Under the pieces are notes generated by a model. That model did no database searches, had not been told where the DNA came from, and saw only the letters and a program-made list of their open reading frames with translations. A stretch of 64,000 nt of DNA from Cyanidium caldarium (Eukaryota > Rhodophyta > Bangiophyceae > Cyanidiales > Cyanidiaceae): contig JANCYW010000019.1 of assembly GCA_026184775.1 (NCBI GenBank), positions 124,001 to 188,000 on the forward strand. The letters are read 5' to 3'. How positions within the stretch are numbered: the stretch's first letter is position 1; every line of letters begins with the position of its first letter. Below, one piece after another: positions 1 to 8,304 of this stretch. Made by a program: the position numbers and the translations under genes.

Positions 1-1
1 A

Positions 2-598
2 CAGGGCACCGTGCGGGTGTTCGACGTGCAGCGGGAGATGTGCGTGTGGAGCAGCATCGTGTCGTCGTATCGGGTGACGGCGGTGTCGCAGGCGCGTCGC
101 GATCTGTTCTGGGTCGGGTGCGCCGACGGCACCATAGTCGGGTACGACCCGCGCAGCGGCGCGGCCGAGGTGGAGCTGCAGGAGCACGACACACCCATTT
201 TGGCCATGTACGGGCAGCAGCAGCAGCAGCAGCAGCAGGGGGAGGGTGGCGTCGATCAGATGGTGAGCGCGGCCGCCGGCGGCGATGTGCGCATATGGCG
301 GCCGCCGTTCGGTCGAAGCGCGCTATGCATCGAGGCGCACCACACCGAGCTGACGGCGATGGCGGCGCATCGGCGCCTGCCGCTGGTGGCCACCGCCGCC
401 GCCAGCCGCTCGATGAAGACCTTCGGGGAGCACGGGCAGCTGCTGCAGCTGATTCGGTATCGGGAGGGAGGTGGAGAAGGCGGCGGCCGACGGTCGCAGC
501 GCTTGCAGCCGGTGTCGTGCGTGGAGTATGCCGAGGAGGCGCCGATATTGGCGGCCGGCGGCATTGACTCGGTGGTGTTGCTGTACGCCGGGGCTTAG
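2..598 (+). CDS. RPTOR: Raptor (TORC1 scaffold), C-terminal WD40 part, truncated by window edge
   Basis: The gene runs in from the left edge with its frame open from base 2; only the last 198 codons are visible. The visible part is beta-propeller repeats: blades such as VRVFDVQ and GDVRIWRPPFG, then LPLVATAAASRSMKTFG, QLLQLIRYREG, QPVSCVEY and ILAAGGIDSVVLLY. The last series matches the end of Raptor, where the known pattern is a blade with F-D-x-G-x-Q-L-x-x-I-R-Y followed by P-V-S-C and L-A-A-G-x-x-D-S. Raptor is the substrate-recruiting scaffold of TOR complex 1 in the cytosol. A run of eight CAG codons (bases 215-238) adds a polyglutamine loop between blades. The family call rests on this tail only; another WD40 protein is possible but less likely. 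It converges on the next gene with a 20-base gap. Confidence 0.72.
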   Translation, partial: QGTVRVFDVQREMCVWSSIVSSYRVTAVSQARRDLFWVGCADGTIVGYDPRSGAAEVELQEHDTPILAMYGQQQQQQQQGEGGVDQMVSAAAGGDVRIWRPPFGRSALCIEAHHTELTAMAAHRRLPLVATAAASRSMKTFGEHGQLLQLIRYREGGGEGGGRRSQRLQPVSCVEYAEEAPILAAGGIDSVVLLYAGA

Positions 599-618
599 GT
601 CGCGCGCGCCCCCCCGCT

Positions 619-2865
619 TTACTGCATGCGGCATTCGTGGCGCGGGGCGTGCGAGCCGAGGCGGTATCGCGCGGCAAACCGCCGGATGCACAAGACGATG
701 AGGTCGCGCTGTTCGGGACCGGCCGCGCGGAACACAAACGTGTGATCCAGCGTGACCGAGAACGCGCGCGGGTCGTTGTCGTCGAGGGTGGCCTTGAAGT
801 GCGGCAGCCACGGTTTCTTCTCCTCGGTGATCCAGTGGCCGCGGCGCCAATCGAAAGTGTCATCGTAAGCGTCGTTGATGAGGGTGCTGCCGGCCTGCAT
901 GGTGCTATCGTGGTCGGTCGGCGGCGAGTGTCGTCGTCGCCGCGTCGATGACGACGCCTCCAGCCGCGAGTGCCGCACAGTCGCGTCGGCGGCCGCGGTC
1001 GGATCCGTCCACGCCGGCCGTTGCTGCTGCTGTTGCAGCCAGTGCGCCTGAGTCGCCATCACTTGCATGCCGGCCGCCGTGGCCAAACGCTGTATCTTCA
1101 AGTTCTTCTTGCTGACCACAATGGCGCGCGGAATGCCGGTGGCCTCGTCCTCCACCAAGAACGCCGCCCGTCCGTCCAGCATCCAGGTGGCGAGGCGGTC
1201 CTCCATTTCGGGCGCCACCTGCAGCGCCTCCGTAAACGCGCGCAGCGTCAGCGTGGGCGACAGCGCCGCCAGCGCCACCAGTCGCATGCCCACATCGTCC
1301 GCCGTAGTATGGTACCGGGTGTGCTGACAGCGGTAGGCGTACGGGGAGATGGCGTCGGAGTGGCGGCTGAGGCGGTACCACTGGATGGTCGGGGCGGCGG
1401 CGGCGATATCGGCAGCGGCCGCCGGCGTGCGCGGCGATGTCGGGGTGGCTGGCGTCGATGCCCAGCCGATGACGGTGGCCGTGAGCACGCGGTTGTTGTA
1501 CGGCTCGCCGCTGATGATCAGCTCCTGCTTGGTGGTGCCGTGCATGCGGGTGAGGTTGGGCGCGTGCAGCCGGCGGGGAGAGAGGTGCTGCAGCACGTGC
1601 GGCGGATGCTGTCGTTGTTGTTGTTGGGCGTCTTGCAGGTGTCGCAGGCGGGTGAGTGGCGAACGGGCGGTGCAGGCGCTGTCGCTATCCACCGACCGGC
1701 GGACGGCGTCGTCATAAGCGGGCGGCGGCGGCGGCGGCGACGGTTCCGATTCGGCCTGACTGCGCTCGCGGATACCCTCCTCGCTCTCCCCGTCCGGTGC
1801 GATATCCGGGCCATCCGGCGGGTGGTGCAGCGAGTAGGACGCCGGCCGATTCAGCAGCGGCAACGAGGACGCCGACGGGTCGTCCACTTCCTTCTCCGCC
1901 CGGCGTACCGGGTCGTGCCGGGCGCGCGCCTGCCCCTGCGCCTCCATGAGGGACACCAGACGGGCCTTGGCGGCCACGTCGGCGCGCGCCTCCTCCAGTT
2001 GTTGGGTGCGCTCCTCGCGCATACGCCGCAGCGAGTCGCGCTGTTGTTCTTCGGACGCCAGCCACTGCTCTACATGGTCGAAACGGGTGTCGTACATGTC
2101 GACGGTGGAGCGCGCCTCGGCCAGCTGCGCCTCCAACTCCCGTATCTGTTCGCGCAGGGTGTGCACCTCGTCCTGCGTGGCGGTCAGGCGTTCGCGTAAC
2201 GGTGCCAGGGCGCTGGCAGCGTGCCGCAAACGGCGCCACGTCTGCGCCAGGGCGTCTCGCTGCTGGCGATGCTGCCGCGCCTCCAGCTGCAGCCGCTGCA
2301 GTTGCCGCAACAGCGACTGCGCCGCGGCCTCCGTGTCCGCCTCGGCTTTATCCTCACTGCCGACACCGTGCCCGGCCAGCTCCAGCCGCTGTTGCATCAG
2401 CGCGATGACCGATTCGTATTCGGCGTTGAGGCGGTGCAGCGCGTCGGCCAGTTGGCGCAGCAGGCTCAGCGCCGACCGGGCCACCGTGGCCCGCTGCCAG
2501 TCGGACAGTCCGGCAGAGCGCAGAGAGGTGGAGGACACGTCGTTGCTGCGGCCGCTGCCGACACTGGCTTGCTCCAGACGATCCAACGCCCGCTCGCGCA
2601 CCCGCAAGTGCATCTCCTCGCTGTCGACGGTGTGGCGGATGCGAGCCATTTCCCGCTCCGCGACGCCCGTCGGGTTGCGGCGGACGGCAGTCGCTCCCGC
2701 TTCGCTGACATTCTCCCCAGCGTCGTCGTTCATTCTCTGCGCTGACAACATCGCCAGCGCAAGGGGCCTCGCGGGCCGGAGTGTCAAAGGGAGAGACAGG
2801 GTGGAGGGAACGTCGAGGCGAACCGAGTTGGAGCAGAAAGCGGCCACGAGCGCGTCGACGCGCAT
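619..2865 (-). CDS. Coiled-coil protein with C-terminal Ig-like (AIR9/SCAB-like) region
   Basis: This 748-residue protein has a long heptad-rich coiled coil (about residues 70-315), a disordered acidic and proline-rich linker with PPPPPPAY near 378-385, and a conserved-looking C-terminal half. Around residues 450-535 it carries GEPYNNRVLTATVIGW, TIQWYRLSRHSD and TADDVG. This is the signature style of the Ig-like repeats of plant AIR9 and of the Ig-PH tail of the actin-binding SCAB proteins. Residues 555-740 end in AFSVTLDHTFVFRA and IVLCIRRFAARY, resembling the last strand and helix of a PH-like fold. A cytoskeletal (microtubule or actin) role is an inference from these resemblances. ATGs at residues 1, 39 and 45 are all possible starts; the first is used. 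It diverges from the FKBP gene. Confidence 0.5.
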   Translation of the reverse strand: MRVDALVAAFCSNSVRLDVPSTLSLPLTLRPARPLALAMLSAQRMNDDAGENVSEAGATAVRRNPTGVAEREMARIRHTVDSEEMHLRVRERALDRLEQASVGSGRSNDVSSTSLRSAGLSDWQRATVARSALSLLRQLADALHRLNAEYESVIALMQQRLELAGHGVGSEDKAEADTEAAAQSLLRQLQRLQLEARQHRQQRDALAQTWRRLRHAASALAPLRERLTATQDEVHTLREQIRELEAQLAEARSTVDMYDTRFDHVEQWLASEEQQRDSLRRMREERTQQLEEARADVAAKARLVSLMEAQGQARARHDPVRRAEKEVDDPSASSLPLLNRPASYSLHHPPDGPDIAPDGESEEGIRERSQAESEPSPPPPPPAYDDAVRRSVDSDSACTARSPLTRLRHLQDAQQQQRQHPPHVLQHLSPRRLHAPNLTRMHGTTKQELIISGEPYNNRVLTATVIGWASTPATPTSPRTPAAAADIAAAAPTIQWYRLSRHSDAISPYAYRCQHTRYHTTADDVGMRLVALAALSPTLTLRAFTEALQVAPEMEDRLATWMLDGRAAFLVEDEATGIPRAIVVSKKNLKIQRLATAAGMQVMATQAHWLQQQQQRPAWTDPTAAADATVRHSRLEASSSTRRRRHSPPTDHDSTMQAGSTLINDAYDDTFDWRRGHWITEEKKPWLPHFKATLDDNDPRAFSVTLDHTFVFRAAGPEQRDLIVLCIRRFAARYRLGSHAPRHECRMQ

Positions 2866-3238
2866 TTGAAACCGTCACGGGAGGGCGTGTGTCGGACGCG
2901 TCCGGCGGTGGACGGAGAGACAGCGAGTGGGTGCTGCGAGGAAGATGAGGTGGTGTCAGGCGGATATGGGGGGGGGGGAGGATTACGTCTGAGGCGCCTC
3001 GGCGGAGAGTCATGATAGACAACTTGATACTCTACGGGCGACGTTAGCCGTCGGCGCCGACGATAACCCATCACCTACTCAATAAAAGGTATACCAGATG
3101 CTCCTCTGCCGCCTGGATGTTCTTCGCCGGTGTGCATCGCTCCGCGCTCTCCGCGCTCTCCGCGTTCGTCTCCGACGCGGCACCTGCCCTTCACGTGTCC
3201 GGTGGTTCGTCGCCCGGAACCCGTATTGAACGGTGCTC
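2866..3238. promoter_or_regulatory. Divergent promoter region, no gene seen
   Basis: This 373-base spacer lies between two divergently transcribed genes. It holds a short G homopolymer around 2969-2978 and an AATAAA at 3081-3086; since both neighbours begin here, that hexamer is probably not a poly(A) signal. I see no convincing ORF, RNA or repeat. It presumably contains both core promoters and 5' UTRs. Confidence 0.4.
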
Positions 3239-4483
3239 ATGAGCGCGTGGCAAGTGCCCATGTTCGTGGCCAGTGGCGGAGTGCGACTTGCGGTACACAC
3301 TGGGGCATCGCCTGCAAGCTCCCGGGGTCGGCCAGGGGGTGTGTGGGTGTCGCGAGTTGGGGCGGCGCCGGCGGCGCTGCGCTTGCGGGCTGCCGCCTCC
3401 GGGAGTGACCAGAACGGGAAGGGGGATGCGGGCAAGGGCGCGCCGCGTCGATCGCCGTTTGAGAACATGGACTGGAGCAAGGCGCCGCCTGTGGCAAAGT
3501 CATCGGCTTCTCCGTCTGCGGGAACGCCGCCACCGCAGGGCACCGCGGCCGGCTCTGCCGCCGCTGACCGCCGCACCCCTTTCGATGGCGTCACCGATGA
3601 GCCGCTGCCCGGAGGGAGCGCCTCCCGATTCGCCGCCGAGGACGAGAAACTGCGCGCCTTGCTCGACGCGCAACGTCGCAGCGAGTCGCCGCCCGAGAAG
3701 ATCGACTCCCGCGGCGAGGCGGGCCCGGCTTCGACCACCACCTCATCTGCCGAGACCGAAGAAGACCTGAGCGGCGACGGTGGCGTACTTCGCCGCACCC
3801 TCCAAGCGGCACCGGCTGACGCTGCAGCGGCCGTCGCCGGCTCCCGGGTGCGGGTGCATTACGTGGGTCGGCTGGCGGCGACCGGTGCGCAGTTCGACTC
3901 GTCGCGCGACCGCAACGCCCCGTTCGAGTTTGTCGTCGGCGAGGGCCGCGTCATCCGCGCCTGGGACGTGGCGCTGGTTGGCATGCGCGTTGGCCAAGTG
4001 GTGCGGCTCACTTGCGCGCCCAGCTATGCGTATGGACTGCGCGGGGTGCCTCCGGTGATCCCGCCCAAAGCCACCCTCGTGTTCGACGTCGAACTGCTGG
4101 AGGTGCAAGGCGGCCAGGGGAAGGAGAGGAAGGGGGCGGCGGGGGTGCCGGCGATGGACACGGCCATCGAAGCGTTGACCGACGACGGACCGGTGGATTT
4201 GGATGAGATGGCACACGAGTACTGGAAAACCCGCGCGGCCGAGAAGGCGCAGGGCAAACAGCGGGCCAAATGGTACTTTATCTCGCCGTTTGCGAGCCAG
4301 ACCGGCGAGCGGCCGCCCTGGTGGCTCAATCCGAACATTACTTTTGTGCTGGTGTTTCTAATCATCGGCGCGGCCACGTATATTGTGTACATTTCGGGTG
4401 GGATTCATCAGGGATTTCCGTCGGGCGCCGGGGCGGGCGGCGGTCAGGAGGCGCCAGCGGCGGCGTCGAATCAACGACCGTAA
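3239..4483 (+). CDS. FKBP-type peptidyl-prolyl isomerase, organelle-targeted and membrane-anchored
   Basis: Residues about 200-290 form an FKBP domain: VRVHYVGRLAATGAQFDSS, PFEFVVGEGRVIRAWDVAL, MRVGQVVRLT, YAYGLRGVPPVIPPKATL and VFDVELLEV follow the family pattern, which catalyses cis-trans isomerisation of prolyl bonds. The first 50 residues are rich in Arg/Ser/Ala and nearly lack acids, with a second Met followed by FVASGG, so a plastid (less likely mitochondrial) transit peptide is inferred. Residues 60-195 are low-complexity and charged. After the domain comes WYFISPF and a single hydrophobic segment near 366-388 (NITFVLVFLIIGAATYIVYI) with a short Ala/Gly tail, indicating a C-terminal membrane anchor. 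ATG 3239 is chosen; 3260 is equally possible. It converges on ispD. Confidence 0.85.
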   Translation: MSAWQVPMFVASGGVRLAVHTGASPASSRGRPGGVWVSRVGAAPAALRLRAAASGSDQNGKGDAGKGAPRRSPFENMDWSKAPPVAKSSASPSAGTPPPQGTAAGSAAADRRTPFDGVTDEPLPGGSASRFAAEDEKLRALLDAQRRSESPPEKIDSRGEAGPASTTTSSAETEEDLSGDGGVLRRTLQAAPADAAAAVAGSRVRVHYVGRLAATGAQFDSSRDRNAPFEFVVGEGRVIRAWDVALVGMRVGQVVRLTCAPSYAYGLRGVPPVIPPKATLVFDVELLEVQGGQGKERKGAAGVPAMDTAIEALTDDGPVDLDEMAHEYWKTRAAEKAQGKQRAKWYFISPFASQTGERPPWWLNPNITFVLVFLIIGAATYIVYISGGIHQGFPSGAGAGGGQEAPAAASNQRP

Positions 4484-4498
4484 CGCCCGCCTCTCTAG

Positions 4499-4532
4499 GG
4501 GGCGCGTAAAACTTGTCACCACTACGCGCCCC
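4499..4532. other. Perfect 10-bp inverted repeat between convergent genes
   Basis: The arms 4499-4508 (GGGGCGCGTA) and 4523-4532 (TACGCGCCCC) are exact reverse complements separated by 14 bases. The repeat lies in the 83-base gap between the stop codons of the FKBP gene and ispD, so a hairpin would form in both 3' UTRs. The pairing is read directly; a 3'-end or transcript-separating role is inferred. The other convergent gaps in the window showed no comparably long perfect stem by eye. Confidence 0.5.
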
Positions 4533-4566
4533 GGGTCCGATTCCCACCCGTATCCTCTCCCACTTT

Positions 4567-4988
4567 CTATTCCCCGCGCGCCGTGAGGATCATCTCGGCC
4601 AGGATCATATCCTCCGGAGTGGTCAACTTGATGTTCTCGTACTCACCGAGCGTCAACTTGATGCGACAGTTGGCGTCTTTGATGTGCTCGACCACACTCA
4701 CGTCGTCGGTCACCACCAGCCCGTCGCGTTCCACTTGTTCAAAGCCCCGCCGCAAAAGCCTACTGCGGACCACTTGGGGCGTCTGCACCTCCCAGAGGCG
4801 TTTCCGTTCAATGGTGCGGTGCACGAACATGCCGTCGTCGCTCTCTTTGATGGTGGCCTTGCAGGGCACTCCGATGGCGGCGGCGCCGTACTGGGAGGCG
4901 TCCCGCAGGCACGCCCGGATGCAGGGACGGGTCACCAGCGGGCGCGCCGCGTCGTGCACACACACCAGGATATCGTCGGCATCGTTGC

Positions 4989-5019
<31 letters not shown>

Positions 5020-5580
5020 TGGGTCGTCGGTGTTCGGCACCAACGCCAACCCGGATCGCACCGAGTCTTGTCGTTCGACGCCGGGGTCGGCGAACACGAT
5101 GCGCGGGTCGTTGGCCGCGTACTCCGCAAAAAAGTCCTGTCGATACGCCGCATGCACCACGATGATAATCTGACTCACCTCCTGCATACCCAGAAACACA
5201 TCCAGCGCCCGCTGCGAGACGGTGCGCCCGCGCAACGGCAGAAACTGCTTGGGCCGATCCGACCGCATCCGGCTGCCGACGCCGCCCGCCAACAAGATCA
5301 CCGACACCGGCTCCGTCACCGGCATCTGCGACTCGTCCGGCCACACTTGACCGTCAACATGACAATCCACCCCGTTCACCGAGGCGGACGAGGGCGTATC
5401 CGACGGCGTGACGATCTTGTCCATCAGCGCCGCCCGCAGGCACAGCGCGCGCCGCCCGCATCCCGCCGCCGGCGCCGCACCACGCACCCATCGGCCCGTA
5501 ACACCCCTAGACGTCGCACAACCCCATCGTTGCCGTCCCCGCAATCCACCTAGCGTCGCAATAAACCCCGCCAACGGCAT
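4567..5580 (-). CDS. ispD: IspD, 2-C-methyl-D-erythritol 4-phosphate cytidylyltransferase (plastid MEP pathway)
   Basis: The protein (337 residues) couples CTP to methylerythritol phosphate in plastid isoprenoid synthesis. The nucleotide-binding start ILLAGGVGSRMRSDRPKQFL (residues 95-114) has the invariant glycines, arginine and Pro-Lys-Gln. VCVHDAARPL (206-215), EVQTPQVV (264-271), DGLVVTDDVSVVE (286-298) and KLTTPEDM (318-325) follow in family order. Residues 1-90 have no counterpart in bacterial IspD and begin with a basic, Gly/Ala-rich stretch, so a plastid transit peptide is inferred. A run of nine glutamines (residues 189-197, from CTG repeats at 4990-5016) sits in a surface loop just before the substrate-binding segment; bacterial enzymes lack it. 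The first ATG of the frame is used. It diverges from the pseudouridine gene. Confidence 0.93.
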
Positions 5581-5776
5581 CGAGCCGGCCGCGCGGGCAC
5601 GCGCAGCAACGTGAAGCGGAGGTGCGGAGCGCGAGGAGCGACGCGATGCCCTCTACCAAATGTGCGCGCACCGCCATCGGAGCGCGCGCGTCGTGTGAAC
5701 GCGCGCGAAAGGCGTTTCGGGGGAGGGAATGCGGGCGCACACCCCCGGAACACCGCCGCACGATGCGCCGTTTCCA

Positions 5777-5822
<46 letters not shown>

Positions 5823-5944
5823 CGCGCTCGGAGAGAACGGGAGGGCGGGTTGTTGGCGCAGAGAGAAAGAGAGAGGGAGAGAGGGAGGCCAGACGTGCTG
5901 ACGGTTCGATACGGGACAGAAGGTGGTGACCAGGATGAACCGAA
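5581..5944. promoter_or_regulatory. Divergent promoter region with TG/CG dinucleotide tract
   Basis: This 364-base spacer between ispD and the pseudouridine-degrading gene contains a (TG)16 tract followed by alternating CG, then a GA-rich purine tract (about 5862-5886). Otherwise I see nothing recognisable. Weak ORFs crossing it encode Cys-Val or Thr-His repeats and are artefacts of the microsatellite. Confidence 0.4.
5783..5827. repeat. (TG)16 followed by (CG)n alternating purine-pyrimidine tract
   Basis: Bases 5783-5814 are sixteen TG units and bases 5815-5827 continue as alternating C and G. The uninterrupted purine-pyrimidine alternation of about 45 bases is the classic composition for Z-DNA. 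It sits inside a shared divergent promoter about 120 bases upstream of the next ATG. Confidence 0.9.
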
Positions 5945-7981
5945 ATGGACCGTGTCGATCGCAACGTGTTCGATGGAGACGTGCGAATTCGCTTCTCTCC
6001 CCCGGTGCAACGGGCGCTGGGCGCTGGCGCCCCTGCTGCACCCGCTGTCGTGGCGGTGGAGTCTACGGTGATAGCGCACGGGCTGCCGTACCCGGAGAGT
6101 GCGGCGCTTGTCGCTTCGCTGCGACACATTATTGAGGAGGATCACGGGTGTGTTATGGCTATCGTGGCGGTGTTGGACGGGGTGGTGCACGTGGGGTTGG
6201 ATGAGCGGCAGATGGAGCGGTTGGTGCGCTCCGCCGCGCCGGACGCCGCCGAAAAGTTCATCAAGTGTGGTCGGCGCGATCTGGTCGGCGCCGTCGTTCA
6301 GAAGCGCTGCGGGGCCACGACCGTGTCGGCCACCATGGCCATCGCTCACTGGGTCGGCATCCCGGTGGTGCTTACCGGGGGTATCGGCGGGGTGCATCGG
6401 TCTGTGGCCGGGGACATCCGGGGCAGTTTGGATGTGTCCGCCGACCTGCCGACCCTGGCACAGCTGCCGGTGTGTGTGGTGTGCGCGGGAATCAAATCGG
6501 TTCTGGATGTGGGTGCGACGTTGGAGCGCCTGGAGACCGACTCGGTGCCGGTGGTGGTGCTGGGCGCGGACCGCTTTCCGGCGTTTTGGCAGCGGGAGAG
6601 CGCATGGGGGGCGCCGCTGCGACTGGACACGGTGGAGGAGGTGGCGACGCTGGTGCGTGCGCATTGGGAAACGCCGCGGGTATTTGGTCGAGAACAGGTC
6701 GCGACGATGACGACGACGACAAAAGCAGGTGGCGTGTTGGTGGCGGTGCCGATTCCGGCTGCCGACGCCTGTCCAGATGTGGAGGCGGTGGTGCAACGCG
6801 CGCTGCAAGAGGCCGCGACACAGCGATTGAGCGGCAAGCAAGTGACACCGTTTCTGTTGCGACGCGTTGCCGCGCACACCGGCAAGGCATCGGTGCGCGC
6901 TAACGTGTCCCTGCTGTGTAACAATGCACGAGTCGCGGCGGTTTTGGCGCGGGCACTACGAGGCGACAGGGTGCCAGGGCGGTTCAGCGGCGTGCCGCGG
7001 CTGCCGGTAACGGTCATCGGCGGGCTGGCGCTCGACATCCACGCCCAGTGTCACGCACTGGGGAATGACACGAACATGCCATGGCGCCGTTCTCATCCCG
7101 GTCGCATTCGTCTCTCGGTGGGCGGGGTGGCGCACAACATCGCGGCGGTGCTGTGCGGCTTGGCGGGACAGCGCGCGGTGCCGCACTTTTACTCGGCAAC
7201 GGTGCAGGGTGATGGAGAGGCGGTGCTGCTGGATCCGGCGCGATGGATGGCCGAAAGAGCGCTCGCGGCGGCCGCCGCCACCGCCGCTCCCACTCCGCGA
7301 CCTCTCGCTCTCTATACCGCGGTGCACGATGCACACCGAGATATGTTGGCGGCGGTGTTTGACGGCGTCGACGTGCCACCAGAGCAAGTGAAACGCTTGC
7401 CGACACCATTACCGATTGTGTTTGACGCCAACTTGTCGCCGGAGGCGATGCGGGCGCTGCCGCCGGCGCAGCGATTCTGGTACGAGCCGACGTCGCCAGC
7501 CAAGGCGCCGCGTATTGTGCAGGCCGGCGTATTGCCCAGTATGCCGTGGGTGTCACCCAATGTGGAGGAAATGGTGGCGATGGCCAAGGCGTTGACAGGG
7601 AGCGTCGAGACGGATGGAGAGGCGGGACGGATTCAGTGGGCGGGAGAGGCCCTGATTTTGCGCGGCGGGGTGCGCAATGTGTTGTGCACGCGGGGATCCA
7701 GGGGCGTGTCCTGGTTCCGAGCCGAGCATGGTGCGGTGCGGCGTGTCGATATGCCCGCAGTGCCCGTGGAGGCGGGGCGGCTGCGTTCCACCAGCGGCGC
7801 CGGGGATGCCTTCGCTGCCGGCGTCTTGTACGGATTGCTGTGTATGCGATATCCGCGGGAAGAGGAGGCGATCGCACTGGGTCTTCGGGTGGCTGCGACG
7901 GCGTGCGAATGCGAGGACACCGTGCCGTGTAAGGAGGCTTTGGTGAGGGCGCTGGAAGGGAGCAGGATGGCGCGCCTATGA
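5945..7981 (+). CDS. Bifunctional pseudouridine-5'-phosphate glycosidase / PfkB-family kinase fusion
   Basis: Two enzymes of pseudouridine breakdown are fused in 678 residues. The N-terminal part (about 10-310) is PsuG-like: VAVESTVIAHGLPYPES, FIKCGRRDL, GATTVSATM, VLTGGIGGVHR, VVCAGIKSVLDV and LGADRFPAF. This domain splits pseudouridine 5'-phosphate into uracil and ribose 5-phosphate. The C-terminal part (about 355-678) is a PfkB-type kinase with VTVIGGLALDIHAQ, VGGVAHNIA and the catalytic STSGAGDAFAAGV (about 615-627), expected to phosphorylate pseudouridine. Bacteria encode these as separate genes, whereas fused versions are known in eukaryotes. No clear targeting peptide is visible, although residues 1-25 could hide one. 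The Met before DRVDRN is the first ATG. Confidence 0.92.
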   Translation: MDRVDRNVFDGDVRIRFSPPVQRALGAGAPAAPAVVAVESTVIAHGLPYPESAALVASLRHIIEEDHGCVMAIVAVLDGVVHVGLDERQMERLVRSAAPDAAEKFIKCGRRDLVGAVVQKRCGATTVSATMAIAHWVGIPVVLTGGIGGVHRSVAGDIRGSLDVSADLPTLAQLPVCVVCAGIKSVLDVGATLERLETDSVPVVVLGADRFPAFWQRESAWGAPLRLDTVEEVATLVRAHWETPRVFGREQVATMTTTTKAGGVLVAVPIPAADACPDVEAVVQRALQEAATQRLSGKQVTPFLLRRVAAHTGKASVRANVSLLCNNARVAAVLARALRGDRVPGRFSGVPRLPVTVIGGLALDIHAQCHALGNDTNMPWRRSHPGRIRLSVGGVAHNIAAVLCGLAGQRAVPHFYSATVQGDGEAVLLDPARWMAERALAAAAATAAPTPRPLALYTAVHDAHRDMLAAVFDGVDVPPEQVKRLPTPLPIVFDANLSPEAMRALPPAQRFWYEPTSPAKAPRIVQAGVLPSMPWVSPNVEEMVAMAKALTGSVETDGEAGRIQWAGEALILRGGVRNVLCTRGSRGVSWFRAEHGAVRRVDMPAVPVEAGRLRSTSGAGDAFAAGVLYGLLCMRYPREEEAIALGLRVAATACECEDTVPCKEALVRALEGSRMARL

Positions 7982-8304
7982 AGAGCGCCATGGCGGGCGA
8001 TCCCTCGGCCCGCGGATGGAGTCACCAAGGCGTCGTGTGCGATCCCGCGTCTCTCAGGGGCGGGTGCCTGCTCATGTTGGCCTCCTATCAGAGCAACAAG
8101 TACCCCCTCTGCTGCTCAACAATGCGAAACGTTCCACGTGCGACACGCGTTCGTCCTCGGCGACTTCGGTGGCCGCCCCATCGTCACGGCGTTTTCTCTC
8201 CCACATGTCCGCATCTGTGTCCAGCGCCAGCACGGGATGATTCGCTCCTCTACCCAGTTCCCCCGATGAGGAGTGGCGCTTTCAGGTCTCGCACTTGCTT
8301 GTAG
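7982..8304 (+). other. Ambiguous segment upstream of the 8305-8649 coding block
   Basis: All three forward frames are partly open here. One frame carries the protein-like stretch HAFVLGDFGGRPIVTAFSLP before a stop at 8267-8269. Another carries PDEEWRFQVSHLL at 8262-8300. The frame of the downstream coding block ends with TAG at 8302-8304 in the context TTGCTTGTAG. This could be a first exon plus intron, a frame-damaged gene, or 5' flank. No GTAAG or GTGAG donor is visible. Confidence 0.3.

Noticed and set aside
4533-4549. GGTCCGATTCCCACC, resembling a tRNA T-arm
   Set aside because: No acceptor stem, D-arm or anticodon arm can be built around it; it is the flank of a hairpin between two genes.
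5611-6129. Cys-Val and Thr-His repeat ORFs around the TG tract
   Set aside because: Translations of a dinucleotide microsatellite, not proteins.
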